In this document: in pieces, positions 8,752 to 16,246 of the stretch | Layout of the letters: each line of letters begins with the position of its first letter | Position numbering within the stretch: the stretch's first letter is position 1 | Assembly: GCA_031367505.1 (NCBI GenBank) | Contig: JANLPY010000325.1 | Location: 1 to 52,243 of the forward strand | Direction: 5' to 3' | Length of the DNA: 52,243 nucleotides | DNA from: JAKFWF01 sp031367505 | GTDB taxonomy: Bacteria > Pseudomonadota > Alphaproteobacteria > Rhizobiales > Hyphomicrobiaceae | Notes under the pieces: model-generated | What the model saw: the letters and a program-made list of their open reading frames with translations, nothing else | Database searches by the model: none | What the model was told of the DNA's origin: nothing | Position numbers and translations under genes: made by a program

Positions 8752-9165
8752 TCAATCTTTTTTTGTAACTGGAAGTTTCTTCTGCACACGCTCATCGAAG
8801 CGGGCCACATTCACAATAACGCGTTGGTGCGTACCGTCGCCGATGGCTTCTTTCTCGTCGCGAACTTCGACCCTGTAAGTGAGGGTGCGCCCTTCGATCG
8901 CCGTGAGCTCTGCGGTGGCGTCGATGCGCATGCCCACAGGGGTCGCTGCAAAATGGCGGACGTCGAGATGTATGCCCAAACTTTGAAAGCCTGCCGGCAG
9001 TAGATCTTCGACGGCGGCCAAGGCCGCCGCTTCGATGACGTTGATCATGATGGGTGTTGCCAAAACCGACACTCTGCCGCTGCCAACGCGGGGCGCCGTG
9101 TGCTCTGGACCTACGATCAGATCAGCCGTTCCCTTCATGCCCAGCCGAAGTCTCGAGAGGTCCAT
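8752..9165 (-). CDS. Hotdog-fold thioesterase, FlK (fluoroacetyl-CoA thioesterase)-like
   Basis: A 137-residue single hotdog domain resembling FlK-type acyl-CoA thioesterases. The family active site is a Thr, a Glu and a His; matching positions are visible as VLATPIMINVIEAAA (Thr37 and Glu45 in this chain) and LGIHLDVRHFAATPVG (His near 69). Related proteins are mostly uncharacterised and need not act on fluoroacetyl-CoA. The ATG at 9165 has GGAGCTGAACG before it. It is the first gene of a two-gene unit with the MFS exporter and is divergent from the aldolase gene across 248 bp in which I see no further gene. Confidence 0.85.
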   Translation of the reverse strand: MDLSRLRLGMKGTADLIVGPEHTAPRVGSGRVSVLATPIMINVIEAAALAAVEDLLPAGFQSLGIHLDVRHFAATPVGMRIDATAELTAIEGRTLTYRVEVRDEKEAIGDGTHQRVIVNVARFDERVQKKLPVTKKD

Positions 9166-9413
9166 CGTTCAGCTCCGGCTTGAGGCAAAATCGCGTGAAT
9201 CGCGTGAGAACAATTGAGTTCATATCACACCTTGTGACCAAGGACTGGCAACCGGAGTTGGCTTCGATAATTCACACAACAGTCATGCATTGCGTATCGC
9301 TGGACGACAGTGGGCAAACTCTGCCACTTTGTCGCGGTGTCCGCTTGGCGGGCTGAAAGTTTTCAGCCGGATTAGCCGGCCTGCAAAATTCCACCAATTG
9401 GAGGAACGACCGC

Positions 9414-10202
9414 ATGCAGCAGAAAGTCGATACAACGTCTACATTGCCGGCGTCTGGCAGCGCTGCCGAACTAGAATGGCAGGCGCGGGTTGATCTGGCG
9501 GCCGCGCACCGCATTTGCGTGGCGAATGGCTTCCACGAGGGCATTTTCAACCATTTGACGCTGACCGTACCCGGTACGACGGACCGCTATTACCAAATCC
9601 CGTTTGGCACGCATTGGTCGGAGGTCTGCGCTTCGACGTTCATGGAAGTTGGTTGGGATGGGAAAGTTCTGCGTGGCGAAGGCGAGGTCGAGCCATCGTG
9701 CTATGCGATCCATGCCCCCATCCATCGCAAGCTGCCGCGCGCCAAGGCGGTGTTCCATACGCACATGCCATTTGCCAGTGCGCTGACCCGGCTGGAAGAC
9801 CCGAAGTTCAAGCCGATCGGGCAGACGGAAGCGATCATGATGCGTAAAACCGGCTACGACATGGACTATGCCGGCCCAGCATTCGATCCGGAAGAAGGCG
9901 AACGTCTCGCGGATATCATCGGTGACAGTAAAGTTTTGTTCATGGGTAATCACGGCGTGGCAACCGTCGCCGAGTCGGTCGCCGAGGCGTTCGACTTGCT
10001 CTATTATACGGAGCGTGCGGCACAGGTGCAGATCTACGCCATGTGGACCGGTCAAAAGCTGCTATCGATGCCAGCTCCAATCCTGCACAAGACGATGAAC
10101 GTGGGCGCCGGTCATACCTTCCTGCACGGCAAACCGCACGACTACCACTTCCGTGCGTTGAAGCGGCTCCTCGACAAGACCGAACCCGATTACAAAGAGT
10201 GA
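9414..10202 (+). CDS. Class II aldolase/adducin family protein
   Basis: Predicted zinc-dependent aldolase, epimerase or decarboxylase of the fuculose-phosphate-aldolase/adducin-head family; 262 residues. The zinc-site histidines are visible as HTHMP near residues 115-119 and in GNHGVATVAESVAEAF near 179. NGFHEGIFNHLTL near 38 is the usual N-terminal family motif. A strong GGAGGAACGACCGC ribosome site precedes the ATG at 9414. The subgroup with this N-terminus is common in proteobacteria and usually has no assigned substrate. It stands alone, and the next gene converges on it 20 bp after its stop. Confidence 0.9.
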   Translation: MQQKVDTTSTLPASGSAAELEWQARVDLAAAHRICVANGFHEGIFNHLTLTVPGTTDRYYQIPFGTHWSEVCASTFMEVGWDGKVLRGEGEVEPSCYAIHAPIHRKLPRAKAVFHTHMPFASALTRLEDPKFKPIGQTEAIMMRKTGYDMDYAGPAFDPEEGERLADIIGDSKVLFMGNHGVATVAESVAEAFDLLYYTERAAQVQIYAMWTGQKLLSMPAPILHKTMNVGAGHTFLHGKPHDYHFRALKRLLDKTEPDYKE

Positions 10203-10222
10203 TAGCGATAGCCGGCGCTGGG

Positions 10223-11212
10223 TCAGCTGGCGGCGACGTCGACGACGAGGCAGCCCCAAACGCCTCGTCCATCGATCAACGCATGGCCCTCGATCATTTC
10301 GTCGAACTCCAATCGGCGGCCGATCCGGTGCTGCAGTTTGTTGGCACTAAGTGCTGCGGTGGTGTCGGAAAATGCCCGATCCTGCGCCGTGGCCGGCATG
10401 CCGAAAATCGCGAAGGGGCGGATCGTGATGTTTTTGTACATCAGCGCCTGGAACGGAATTTTCGGCGTGGCGTCGGCATCTGACGAGTAAGTAGCGATCA
10501 CGCCGTTGGGGCGCACGAGTTGCGGCGCAAGTTGGATCGTTTCTGAAAAAGCGGTGTCGATGATCCGATCAATGCCGACCCCTTCGGTGAACGCGGTGAC
10601 TTGTCTGACAACGTCATCGCTCGAATAGTTGATCACGAGATCGGCGCCGAGTGCGCGGACGGCGGCTGATTTTTGCTCCGAGCCTACGGTGCCGATAACC
10701 CGTGCGCCTGCCCATTTCGCAAGTTGAACGGCGTAGCTGCCAACGCGGCCGGCAGCGCCGGTGACCAGGACTGTTTGCCCGGCGATCGACCCATCGGCGA
10801 ATAGTCCGCGATGGGCGGTCACCGCCGGCACACCTAGGCAGGCGCCTTCGGCGAGACTAGCCTGACTGGGCAAGGCGATCGCCTGCCGCGACGGCAACGT
10901 GACGAACTCGGCCGCCGTGCCATGGGCCCGGCCTGCTTGGGCGCCGAATATCCAGACGAACTCGCCAACGCGTGTGGTCGAGACGCCTGCGCCCACTTGA
11001 TCAATCACACCCGAACCATCGTTGTTGGGAATGATGCGGCTGAACTGATTGAGCTCGCGGCCAAGCGTTCGCCGTTTTCCATCAGTCGGATTGATTGTCG
11101 AATGCGTGACTTTGATCCGCACTTCACCGGCACCGGGCGTTGGATCCGCCATCGTGCCAAACTTCAAGACGTTCTCGGCAGTGCCGGCTTTTTCATACCA
11201 GTAGGCACGCAT
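10223..11212 (-). CDS. Zinc-independent NADPH:quinone oxidoreductase-like MDR protein
   Basis: Medium-chain dehydrogenase/reductase of the quinone-oxidoreductase group; 329 residues. The N-terminal GroES-like fold carries THSTINPTDGKRR near residue 35. The nucleotide-binding fold has VTGAAGRVGSYAVQLAKWAG near 150 and GTVGSEQKSAAVRALGAD near 175. The cysteine cluster for structural zinc is absent, as expected for quinone reductases. It lies 21 bp downstream of moeA on the same strand, a place where many alphaproteobacteria have lexA. The electron acceptor is unknown. Confidence 0.9.
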   Translation of the reverse strand: MRAYWYEKAGTAENVLKFGTMADPTPGAGEVRIKVTHSTINPTDGKRRTLGRELNQFSRIIPNNDGSGVIDQVGAGVSTTRVGEFVWIFGAQAGRAHGTAAEFVTLPSRQAIALPSQASLAEGACLGVPAVTAHRGLFADGSIAGQTVLVTGAAGRVGSYAVQLAKWAGARVIGTVGSEQKSAAVRALGADLVINYSSDDVVRQVTAFTEGVGIDRIIDTAFSETIQLAPQLVRPNGVIATYSSDADATPKIPFQALMYKNITIRPFAIFGMPATAQDRAFSDTTAALSANKLQHRIGRRLEFDEMIEGHALIDGRGVWGCLVVDVAAS

Positions 11213-11233
11213 TGTCTTGATCCCTTCGGTATC

Positions 11234-12439
11234 TCAAAAATCGAGTGGCAGCACTTGGACGGTCTCGCCAGCTTTCAACACCGGTGCACCCACCTCCCTG
11301 ACGAGCAAGCAATCGGCCGCAGCCAGCGGCGACAGCAGCGAGGAATCCTGGGAGCGGACCGGGCGGGCGAGCAAGCGGCCATCGTCGCCTCTCTGCAAGG
11401 TTGCGCGCATGTAGTGCGTTCGCGGGCCGTTCGCCTCGATATCCACGGCAGCGATTGCGTCCACCATGCGGGCATTGCTCTGCGTGCGCCCGCACAAGCG
11501 CTCGATCAATGGCACCAAAAAGACGCGTGTGCAGATCAACGCGGAAACCGGATTTCCAGGCAAGCCGACGACGCGCATGTCGCCGAGGCGGCCGAATAAC
11601 ATCGGCTTGCCGGGGCGCATCGCGATCTTCCAGAAATCGAGCGATAGACCGCGCGCTTCCAGCACCGGCGCGATGAGATCGTGATCGCCAACGCTCGCGC
11701 CGCCGATGGTGATCAACAAATCGTATCCGCGGGCACGATCGATATGCGCATTGAGGGCTTCGCGCGTGTCGGCCGCGATCCCCAAAAAGTGCGGATCGCC
11801 ACCTGCCGCTGCGACCAACGCTGCGACGCCGTAGGGATTGGAGCAGACGATTTGGTCCGTGCCGGGTGTAACTCCTGGCAAAACCAATTCGTCGCCGGAG
11901 GCCAAAATCGCAACTTTCGGTTTGCGATGGACGGGCAACGTCGCATGACCCATGGCAGCTGCGAGCGTGATCTGCCGCGCACCGAGGCGTGTGCCTGCAT
12001 TCAGGAGTTCTGCGCCGGTGGTGAAGTCGCCGCCGCGTGGGCGCACGTGGGCTGCATCCGGGTTACCCTCGCGCACGATGACTGCATCATCTTCGCGCGT
12101 ACAATTTTCTTGGATGTGCACCGCGTCGGCACCGTCCGGCATTGGCGCGCCGGTAAAAATGCGCACCGCTTCTCCCGTCGCCACCTTGCCGCGAAAACCC
12201 TGGCCAGCTGCCGCTTCGCCGATGACGCGCAGCCGTGCTGGCAGCGTTGTGAGGTCCGTCAATCGAACCGCGTAGCCGTCCATCGCAGATGCGTCGAACG
12301 GCGGCGCCGTGAGCTTGGCCGCCAAAGGCTCGGCCAGTGTGCGCCCTGATGCTGACAACAAATCGACCGGCTCCGGCGAAAGCGGCATCGCGCCGGCGAG
12401 CAACCTTTCGAGCGCATCGGCAACGGGCAGCAACGCCAT
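11234..12439 (-). CDS. moeA: Molybdopterin molybdenumtransferase MoeA
   Basis: Inserts molybdate into adenylylated molybdopterin in the last step of molybdenum cofactor synthesis (cytoplasm). The 401-residue length is normal. Visible marks: DASAMDGYAVR near residue 49, the MPDGADAVHIQE segment near 98, GGASVGDHD near 245, RPGKPMLFG near 275 and GLPGNPVSA near 290, then the C-terminal beta domain ending in VQVLPLDF. The ATG at 12439 lies 3 bp after the moaC stop, so the two are translated from one message. Confidence 0.97.
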   Translation of the reverse strand: MALLPVADALERLLAGAMPLSPEPVDLLSASGRTLAEPLAAKLTAPPFDASAMDGYAVRLTDLTTLPARLRVIGEAAAGQGFRGKVATGEAVRIFTGAPMPDGADAVHIQENCTREDDAVIVREGNPDAAHVRPRGGDFTTGAELLNAGTRLGARQITLAAAMGHATLPVHRKPKVAILASGDELVLPGVTPGTDQIVCSNPYGVAALVAAAGGDPHFLGIAADTREALNAHIDRARGYDLLITIGGASVGDHDLIAPVLEARGLSLDFWKIAMRPGKPMLFGRLGDMRVVGLPGNPVSALICTRVFLVPLIERLCGRTQSNARMVDAIAAVDIEANGPRTHYMRATLQRGDDGRLLARPVRSQDSSLLSPLAAADCLLVREVGAPVLKAGETVQVLPLDF

Positions 12440-12442
12440 GTG

Positions 12443-12922
12443 TCAAGTTCCTGCCCGGTACGTGCCAGAGCGGCCGCCGGTCTTTTCGATCAGCCGGACG
12501 TTGGCGATCACCATCCCTTTTTCGGCGGCTTTCAGCATATCGTAAATCGTTAGGCACGCTACAGAGACCGCCGTCAATGCTTCCATTTCAACGCCGGTTT
12601 GTCCGGTAACGCGAACCTCGGCCGTGATGTGGATGCCAGGTGGCGTGTGTGACAATTCGAAGTCGACGGTCGCTTTGGTGATCGCCAATGGATGACATAG
12701 TGGGATCAACTCGTGCGTCTTTTTCGCGGCCATGATGCCAGCGATCCGGGCGGTGGCGAGAACATCGCCCTTCTTCGCGGTACCGCCTTCGACGAGCGCG
12801 AGTGTCCCGGCAGTCATCGACACAAAGCCCTCGGCAATCGCCGTGCGCGACGTCGTGGCTTTGTCCGACACGTCGACCATACGTGCTTCGCCGCGTTCGT
12901 TGATGTGCGAAAGCTTGATCAC
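12443..12922 (-). CDS. moaC: Cyclic pyranopterin monophosphate synthase MoaC
   Basis: Converts the MoaA product into cyclic pyranopterin monophosphate in molybdenum cofactor synthesis. The 159-residue length is standard. The active-site segment KKTHELIPLCHPL lies near residues 68-80, and GVEMEALTAVSVACLTIYDM near 119. The start is a GTG at 12922 that overlaps the trpC stop (GTGA), the usual sign of translational coupling. This trpC-moaC-moeA order is conserved in many alphaproteobacteria. Confidence 0.97.
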   Translation of the reverse strand: MIKLSHINERGEARMVDVSDKATTSRTAIAEGFVSMTAGTLALVEGGTAKKGDVLATARIAGIMAAKKTHELIPLCHPLAITKATVDFELSHTPPGIHITAEVRVTGQTGVEMEALTAVSVACLTIYDMLKAAEKGMVIANVRLIEKTGGRSGTYRAGT

Positions 12923-13716
12923 GCCGATCCTCCGAGCAATCTCTGCGTGGCGGCGGCGACATCTTCTTGCCGCATCAAGCTTTCGCCAACCAGGAACGTG
13001 CCAACGCCAACCTTGGCCAGTCGCGCAATGTCGGCTGGCGTAAAGATCCCGCTCTCGCCGATCATGATGCGATCCTTCGGTATTTTGGGCGCCAATGCCT
13101 CGGTGGTCGCGAGCGTCACTTCAAACGTCTTTAAGTTGCGATTGTTGATGCCGATCATTGCGCAATCGAGTTTGAGAGCGCGGTCGAGTTCGGCTGCGTC
13201 ATGGACCTCGGCGATGGCGTCCATGCCCCAATCGCGGGCGGCACGCGCGAGATCGCGGGCCGTCGGATCGTCGATTTGCGCGAGGATGATCAATATGCAA
13301 TCGGCGCCCCAGGCGCGTGCTTCGGCGACCTGATAAGTGTCGAGCATGAAATCCTTGCGCAGCGCCGGCAAATCGCAGGCGGCACGAGCTTGCGTCAAAA
13401 ACTCCGGCGCTCCTTGAAACGACGGCGTATCGGTTAGCACCGAAAGGCACGCGGCGCCTCCCGCAGCATACGCCTTGGCAAGGGTTGGCGGATCGAAGTC
13501 AGCGCGGATGAGCCCTTTCGACGGCGACGCTTTCTTGATCTCGGCGATTAGTGCTGGTTTGCCGGCATCGAGTTTGGCGCGGATCGCCGCGGCGAAGGGT
13601 CGGACGGGCGAGGCCGCTAGCGCCTCCCTCGTGACCACGGAGAGCGGGCGCAGTTCCTTTGCGGCAGCAATTTCAGCACGCTTGTAGATTGTGATCTTGT
13701 CGAGGATGTCGCTCAT
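12919..13716 (-). CDS. trpC: Indole-3-glycerol phosphate synthase TrpC
   Basis: Closes the indole ring in tryptophan synthesis. The ATG at 13716 gives 265 residues, the normal family size. An upstream in-frame ATG at 13779 would add 21 residues unlike the family, which begins with MSDILDKITIYKRAEI. Catalytic-barrel motifs: IAEIKKASPSKGLIR near residue 58, LRKDFMLD near 118, IGINNRNLKTFEV near 187 and MIGESGIFT near 217. It is monofunctional. No trpD or trpG lies upstream; instead a divergent membrane-protein gene begins 203 bp away. Confidence 0.96.
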   Translation of the reverse strand: MSDILDKITIYKRAEIAAAKELRPLSVVTREALAASPVRPFAAAIRAKLDAGKPALIAEIKKASPSKGLIRADFDPPTLAKAYAAGGAACLSVLTDTPSFQGAPEFLTQARAACDLPALRKDFMLDTYQVAEARAWGADCILIILAQIDDPTARDLARAARDWGMDAIAEVHDAAELDRALKLDCAMIGINNRNLKTFEVTLATTEALAPKIPKDRIMIGESGIFTPADIARLAKVGVGTFLVGESLMRQEDVAAATQRLLGGSA

Positions 13717-13810
13717 GGCCGAGGTATACGCGCAGGGCATGGATTGTGGAAGTACTGCTGCAATATCAAGCTCCATCAATCCATATCAAGGCATACCCAG
13801 CGAATTGGAC

Positions 13811-13854
13811 TTGACGCGTGAACAATGATCATATACTTATGAACTAAGTTCATA
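13811..13854 (+). promoter_or_regulatory. Predicted promoter with palindromic operator upstream of the DUF2157 gene
   Basis: TTGACG at 13811-13816 and TATACT at 13832-13837 (15-base spacer, short of the ideal 17) could form a promoter. Directly after the -10 box lies a perfect inverted repeat, TATGAAC-TAA-GTTCATA (13838-13854). An operator at this place would block RNA polymerase. No regulator gene is adjacent. Confidence 0.5.
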
Positions 13855-13919
13855 TAATTGTTTTTTGACGCCGATCCTGAACTAAGCAAACTGACGGCTC
13901 ATCTCGAAAGGACAAATTC

Positions 13920-15047
13920 ATGGCGCTACCTTTGTCCTACACCAACCGGCTGAGTAAAGACGTCGATCGATGGCATGACGCCGGGTGGATCGATGCGCGC
14001 GGACGCACCGGCATCTTGGCCGATGTGCAATCTCGCAAGGCGATCATCAGTCAACCGGGTGTCTTGGCGATCCTGGGCGCGACCTTGGTCGGCTTTTCCG
14101 CGATGACGTTCGTCGCGGCCAATTGGCAGGCTATGTCGAAGCTCGCGCGGCTATTGGTTTTGATGATCGGGCTTTGGGCCGCTTATGGGGGAGCCGCCGT
14201 TCTCTTTACGCGCCGTCTCAATGCATTCGGCGATGCGGCGGTCCTTGCCGGAGCCGCCATATTTGGCGCAGCCATCATGCTCGTCTCTCAGATGTACCAC
14301 ATCGAGGGCAATCCGCCCGATGCCGTGCTGCTCTGGGCCATCGGCGCACTCGCTTCCGGCGTGCTGTTCCGGTCGGGTCCAGCGCTCGGATTATCGATGC
14401 TGGCGATCGGCGTGTGGAGCGCCTGGGAGATGCAATTGACCACCGGTGTGCATTGGGCTTTCTTGGCCGGTTGGGCCGTGGTCGCCGGGGCTTACCTTTG
14501 GCTCCGTTGGCGACCGGGACTGCATCTGGCAGCAATGACGATGGCCGGCTGGATCATCGCTCTCGGTTGGAAGTTGCCGCATGGCCCGCACCACTGGCTG
14601 GTTGCCTCGATCGGTTTTGCGATCGCCGCGCTGTCGGTGATCGGGACTTGGCACTATGCGAAAGCGCTCGATGGCCGTGTTGGCGCCATTGCGCCCACTA
14701 CAACGACATACGGCTTGGCGCTCGGTTTCGCTGGCCTGCTTTTGGGCCAGTTCGAGCGGATGTATCCGGCAACGCCATTTGGAACCTTGCTCGGCGGCGC
14801 GGTACTTACGTTAGCGCTCGTCACCGCCACCATCTACTGGGCGATGCACACCGACAATCGGTCAGCGCTGATGGTCGGCTATGCCGCTTTTTCGGCTGAG
14901 ATCCTGGCGCTCTACTTCAAGACCTTCGGCACGTTGCTCGACACGTCGCTGATATTCGGCATCGGTGGTTTGTTGATCATCGCACTTGCCTCGGTCGCTT
15001 TCCGCCTGATGAAGCACAAACCCCACATCGAAGGAGCCGCATCATGA
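13920..15047 (+). CDS. DUF2157 domain-containing membrane protein
   Basis: A 375-residue integral membrane protein. The soluble N-terminus (about residues 1-45, with WHDAGWIDARGR) matches the start of DUF2157 proteins. It is followed by roughly ten hydrophobic segments separated by very short loops. Function is unknown for the family. AAAGGACAAATTC precedes the ATG at 13920. Its stop overlaps the start of the GDYxxLxY gene (ATGA), and this pairing of DUF2157 with a GDYxxLxY protein is seen in other proteobacteria, so they probably act together at the membrane. Confidence 0.88.
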   Translation: MALPLSYTNRLSKDVDRWHDAGWIDARGRTGILADVQSRKAIISQPGVLAILGATLVGFSAMTFVAANWQAMSKLARLLVLMIGLWAAYGGAAVLFTRRLNAFGDAAVLAGAAIFGAAIMLVSQMYHIEGNPPDAVLLWAIGALASGVLFRSGPALGLSMLAIGVWSAWEMQLTTGVHWAFLAGWAVVAGAYLWLRWRPGLHLAAMTMAGWIIALGWKLPHGPHHWLVASIGFAIAALSVIGTWHYAKALDGRVGAIAPTTTTYGLALGFAGLLLGQFERMYPATPFGTLLGGAVLTLALVTATIYWAMHTDNRSALMVGYAAFSAEILALYFKTFGTLLDTSLIFGIGGLLIIALASVAFRLMKHKPHIEGAAS

Positions 15048-15679
15048 TCAATATCGATCGTAAATGGCTGGTCGCTGGGATTGCTGCCGCAGCGCTCCAA
15101 ACCGCCGCCATCGGTTGGATCGTATGGGACCGGATCTCACTTCTCAAAAACGGGCGCGAGATCGTGCTGCCGATCATTCCGGTCGATCCGCGTTCGCTGT
15201 TTCGTGGCGACTACGTGATCCTCGATTATCCGGTAACGGCTGTGGCCGCGCACCTGATGTCGCCTGCTATGAAAGCAGCAAAACCGGCGATCTTCTATGT
15301 GACGCTGAAGAATACGGACGGCGGATGGGAGCCGATGGCATTTTCTGAAAAGCCGCCGGCGAGTGATGCAAATCAGATTACGCTTAAGGCCCGCATGCGC
15401 TACAGTTGGTCGGAAAGCACGCGGCGGCGTCCGGTTGCGGCCGCTGGTACTGCCGCTGGCCCTGCGACCGCCACACCAGTCACGCCGCCAGATCTCGTCT
15501 ACAACGTGCGTTACGGCATCGAGAGTTACTTTGTGCCCGAGGGCAAAGGCCTCGCACTCGAAGCACTTGCACGCGAGAAGAAACTCGCCGCTGTCATCGC
15601 CGTCGATGCTCGCGGCAACAGCGCCATCAAAGGCCTGATGATCGATGGCAAGCTGCAATACGAGGAGCCGTTACTCTGA
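15044..15679 (+). CDS. GDYxxLxY-motif membrane-anchored protein
   Basis: A 211-residue protein with one N-terminal membrane helix (about residues 8-26) and a periplasmic domain. It carries the defining motif RGDYVILDYPV near residues 55-65. A proline/alanine-rich linker with GTAAGPATATPVTPP lies near 140. The C-terminal half has VRYGIESYFVPEGKG, another family mark. The molecular role is unknown. AAGGAGCCGCATC precedes the ATG, which overlaps the upstream stop by 4 bp. The call rests on the motif and on the partner gene. Confidence 0.85.
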   Translation: MINIDRKWLVAGIAAAALQTAAIGWIVWDRISLLKNGREIVLPIIPVDPRSLFRGDYVILDYPVTAVAAHLMSPAMKAAKPAIFYVTLKNTDGGWEPMAFSEKPPASDANQITLKARMRYSWSESTRRRPVAAAGTAAGPATATPVTPPDLVYNVRYGIESYFVPEGKGLALEALAREKKLAAVIAVDARGNSAIKGLMIDGKLQYEEPLL

Positions 15680-15814
15680 TGGCGCCTTGCTTGTTAGCCC
15701 CGGCCGCGGGCCCGGCCGGCGGCGCGAGCAGGGGCACCTAACCTCTAGCGGGATGGGCAGGTGATCGCATAAGGTAGGGGCGGCTATTTTCACCCCACAA
15801 TGGAGATCATGCAT

Positions 15815-16162
15815 ATGGCAATCACTCGCCACGAGCCGTCCAAGATTTTGTCCAAGGTCGTCGAGGCTAACCGCATGGTGTACACCGCCGGCGTCGTTGC
15901 CGACGACATCAGCCAGGATGCCAAGGGGCAGACCGCCCAGATCCTCAAGGAAATCGACAGACTGCTGAAGCTTGCCGGGGCCGATAAATCAAAGGTCATT
16001 TCGGCGACCATCTGGCTTACCGACATCCGCCTGCGCGACTCGATGAACGAAGCCTGGAACGCCTGGACGGGCGGCGAAAACCTTCCCGGCCGCGCCTGCA
16101 TCGAAGCCAAGCTCGCCGATCCGCGCATGCTCGTCGAGATCGCAGTCATTGCCGCGAAGTAA
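15815..16162 (+). CDS. RidA family protein (YjgF/YER057c/UK114)
   Basis: Small enamine/imine deaminase-like protein; 115 residues from the ATG at 15815. That start is preferred over 15800 and 15809 because GGAG lies 9 bases before it. Typical features: VYTAGVVADDISQDAKGQTAQILKEI split across residues 25-50, KVISATIWLTDI near 67 and the C-terminal GRACIEAKLADPRMLVEI. The Arg in GRACIEA corresponds to the carboxylate-binding arginine of RidA. This subgroup often accompanies amino-acid or pyrimidine catabolism, which fits the dihydropyrimidinase gene that converges on it 84 bp downstream. Confidence 0.93.
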   Translation: MAITRHEPSKILSKVVEANRMVYTAGVVADDISQDAKGQTAQILKEIDRLLKLAGADKSKVISATIWLTDIRLRDSMNEAWNAWTGGENLPGRACIEAKLADPRMLVEIAVIAAK

Positions 16163-16176
16163 GCAATAGGAAGTAA

Positions 16177-16241
16177 GGGGACAGTCACCGATCGATTTAA
16201 ATAGCTGGCGATTTGCAGCGACCTTTCGAAATCGGTGACTG
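16177..16241. repeat. Palindromic repeat of the GGGGACAG family, copy 1
   Basis: Left arm GGGGACAGTCACCGAT (16177-16192); right arm ATCGGTGACTG (16231-16241). The 11 inner bases pair perfectly, but the outer CTGTCCCC of the right arm is degenerate here (CTGGCCCG). It occupies the gap between two converging genes, 5 bp from the stop of the dihydropyrimidinase gene. It could also act as a transcription stop. Confidence 0.8.
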
Positions 16242-16246
16242 GCCCG

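Noticed and set aside
9471..10055. Minus-strand frame of 194 codons opposite the class II aldolase gene.
   Set aside because: The plus-strand gene has a strong ribosome site and conserved zinc histidines; the antisense frame shows nothing.
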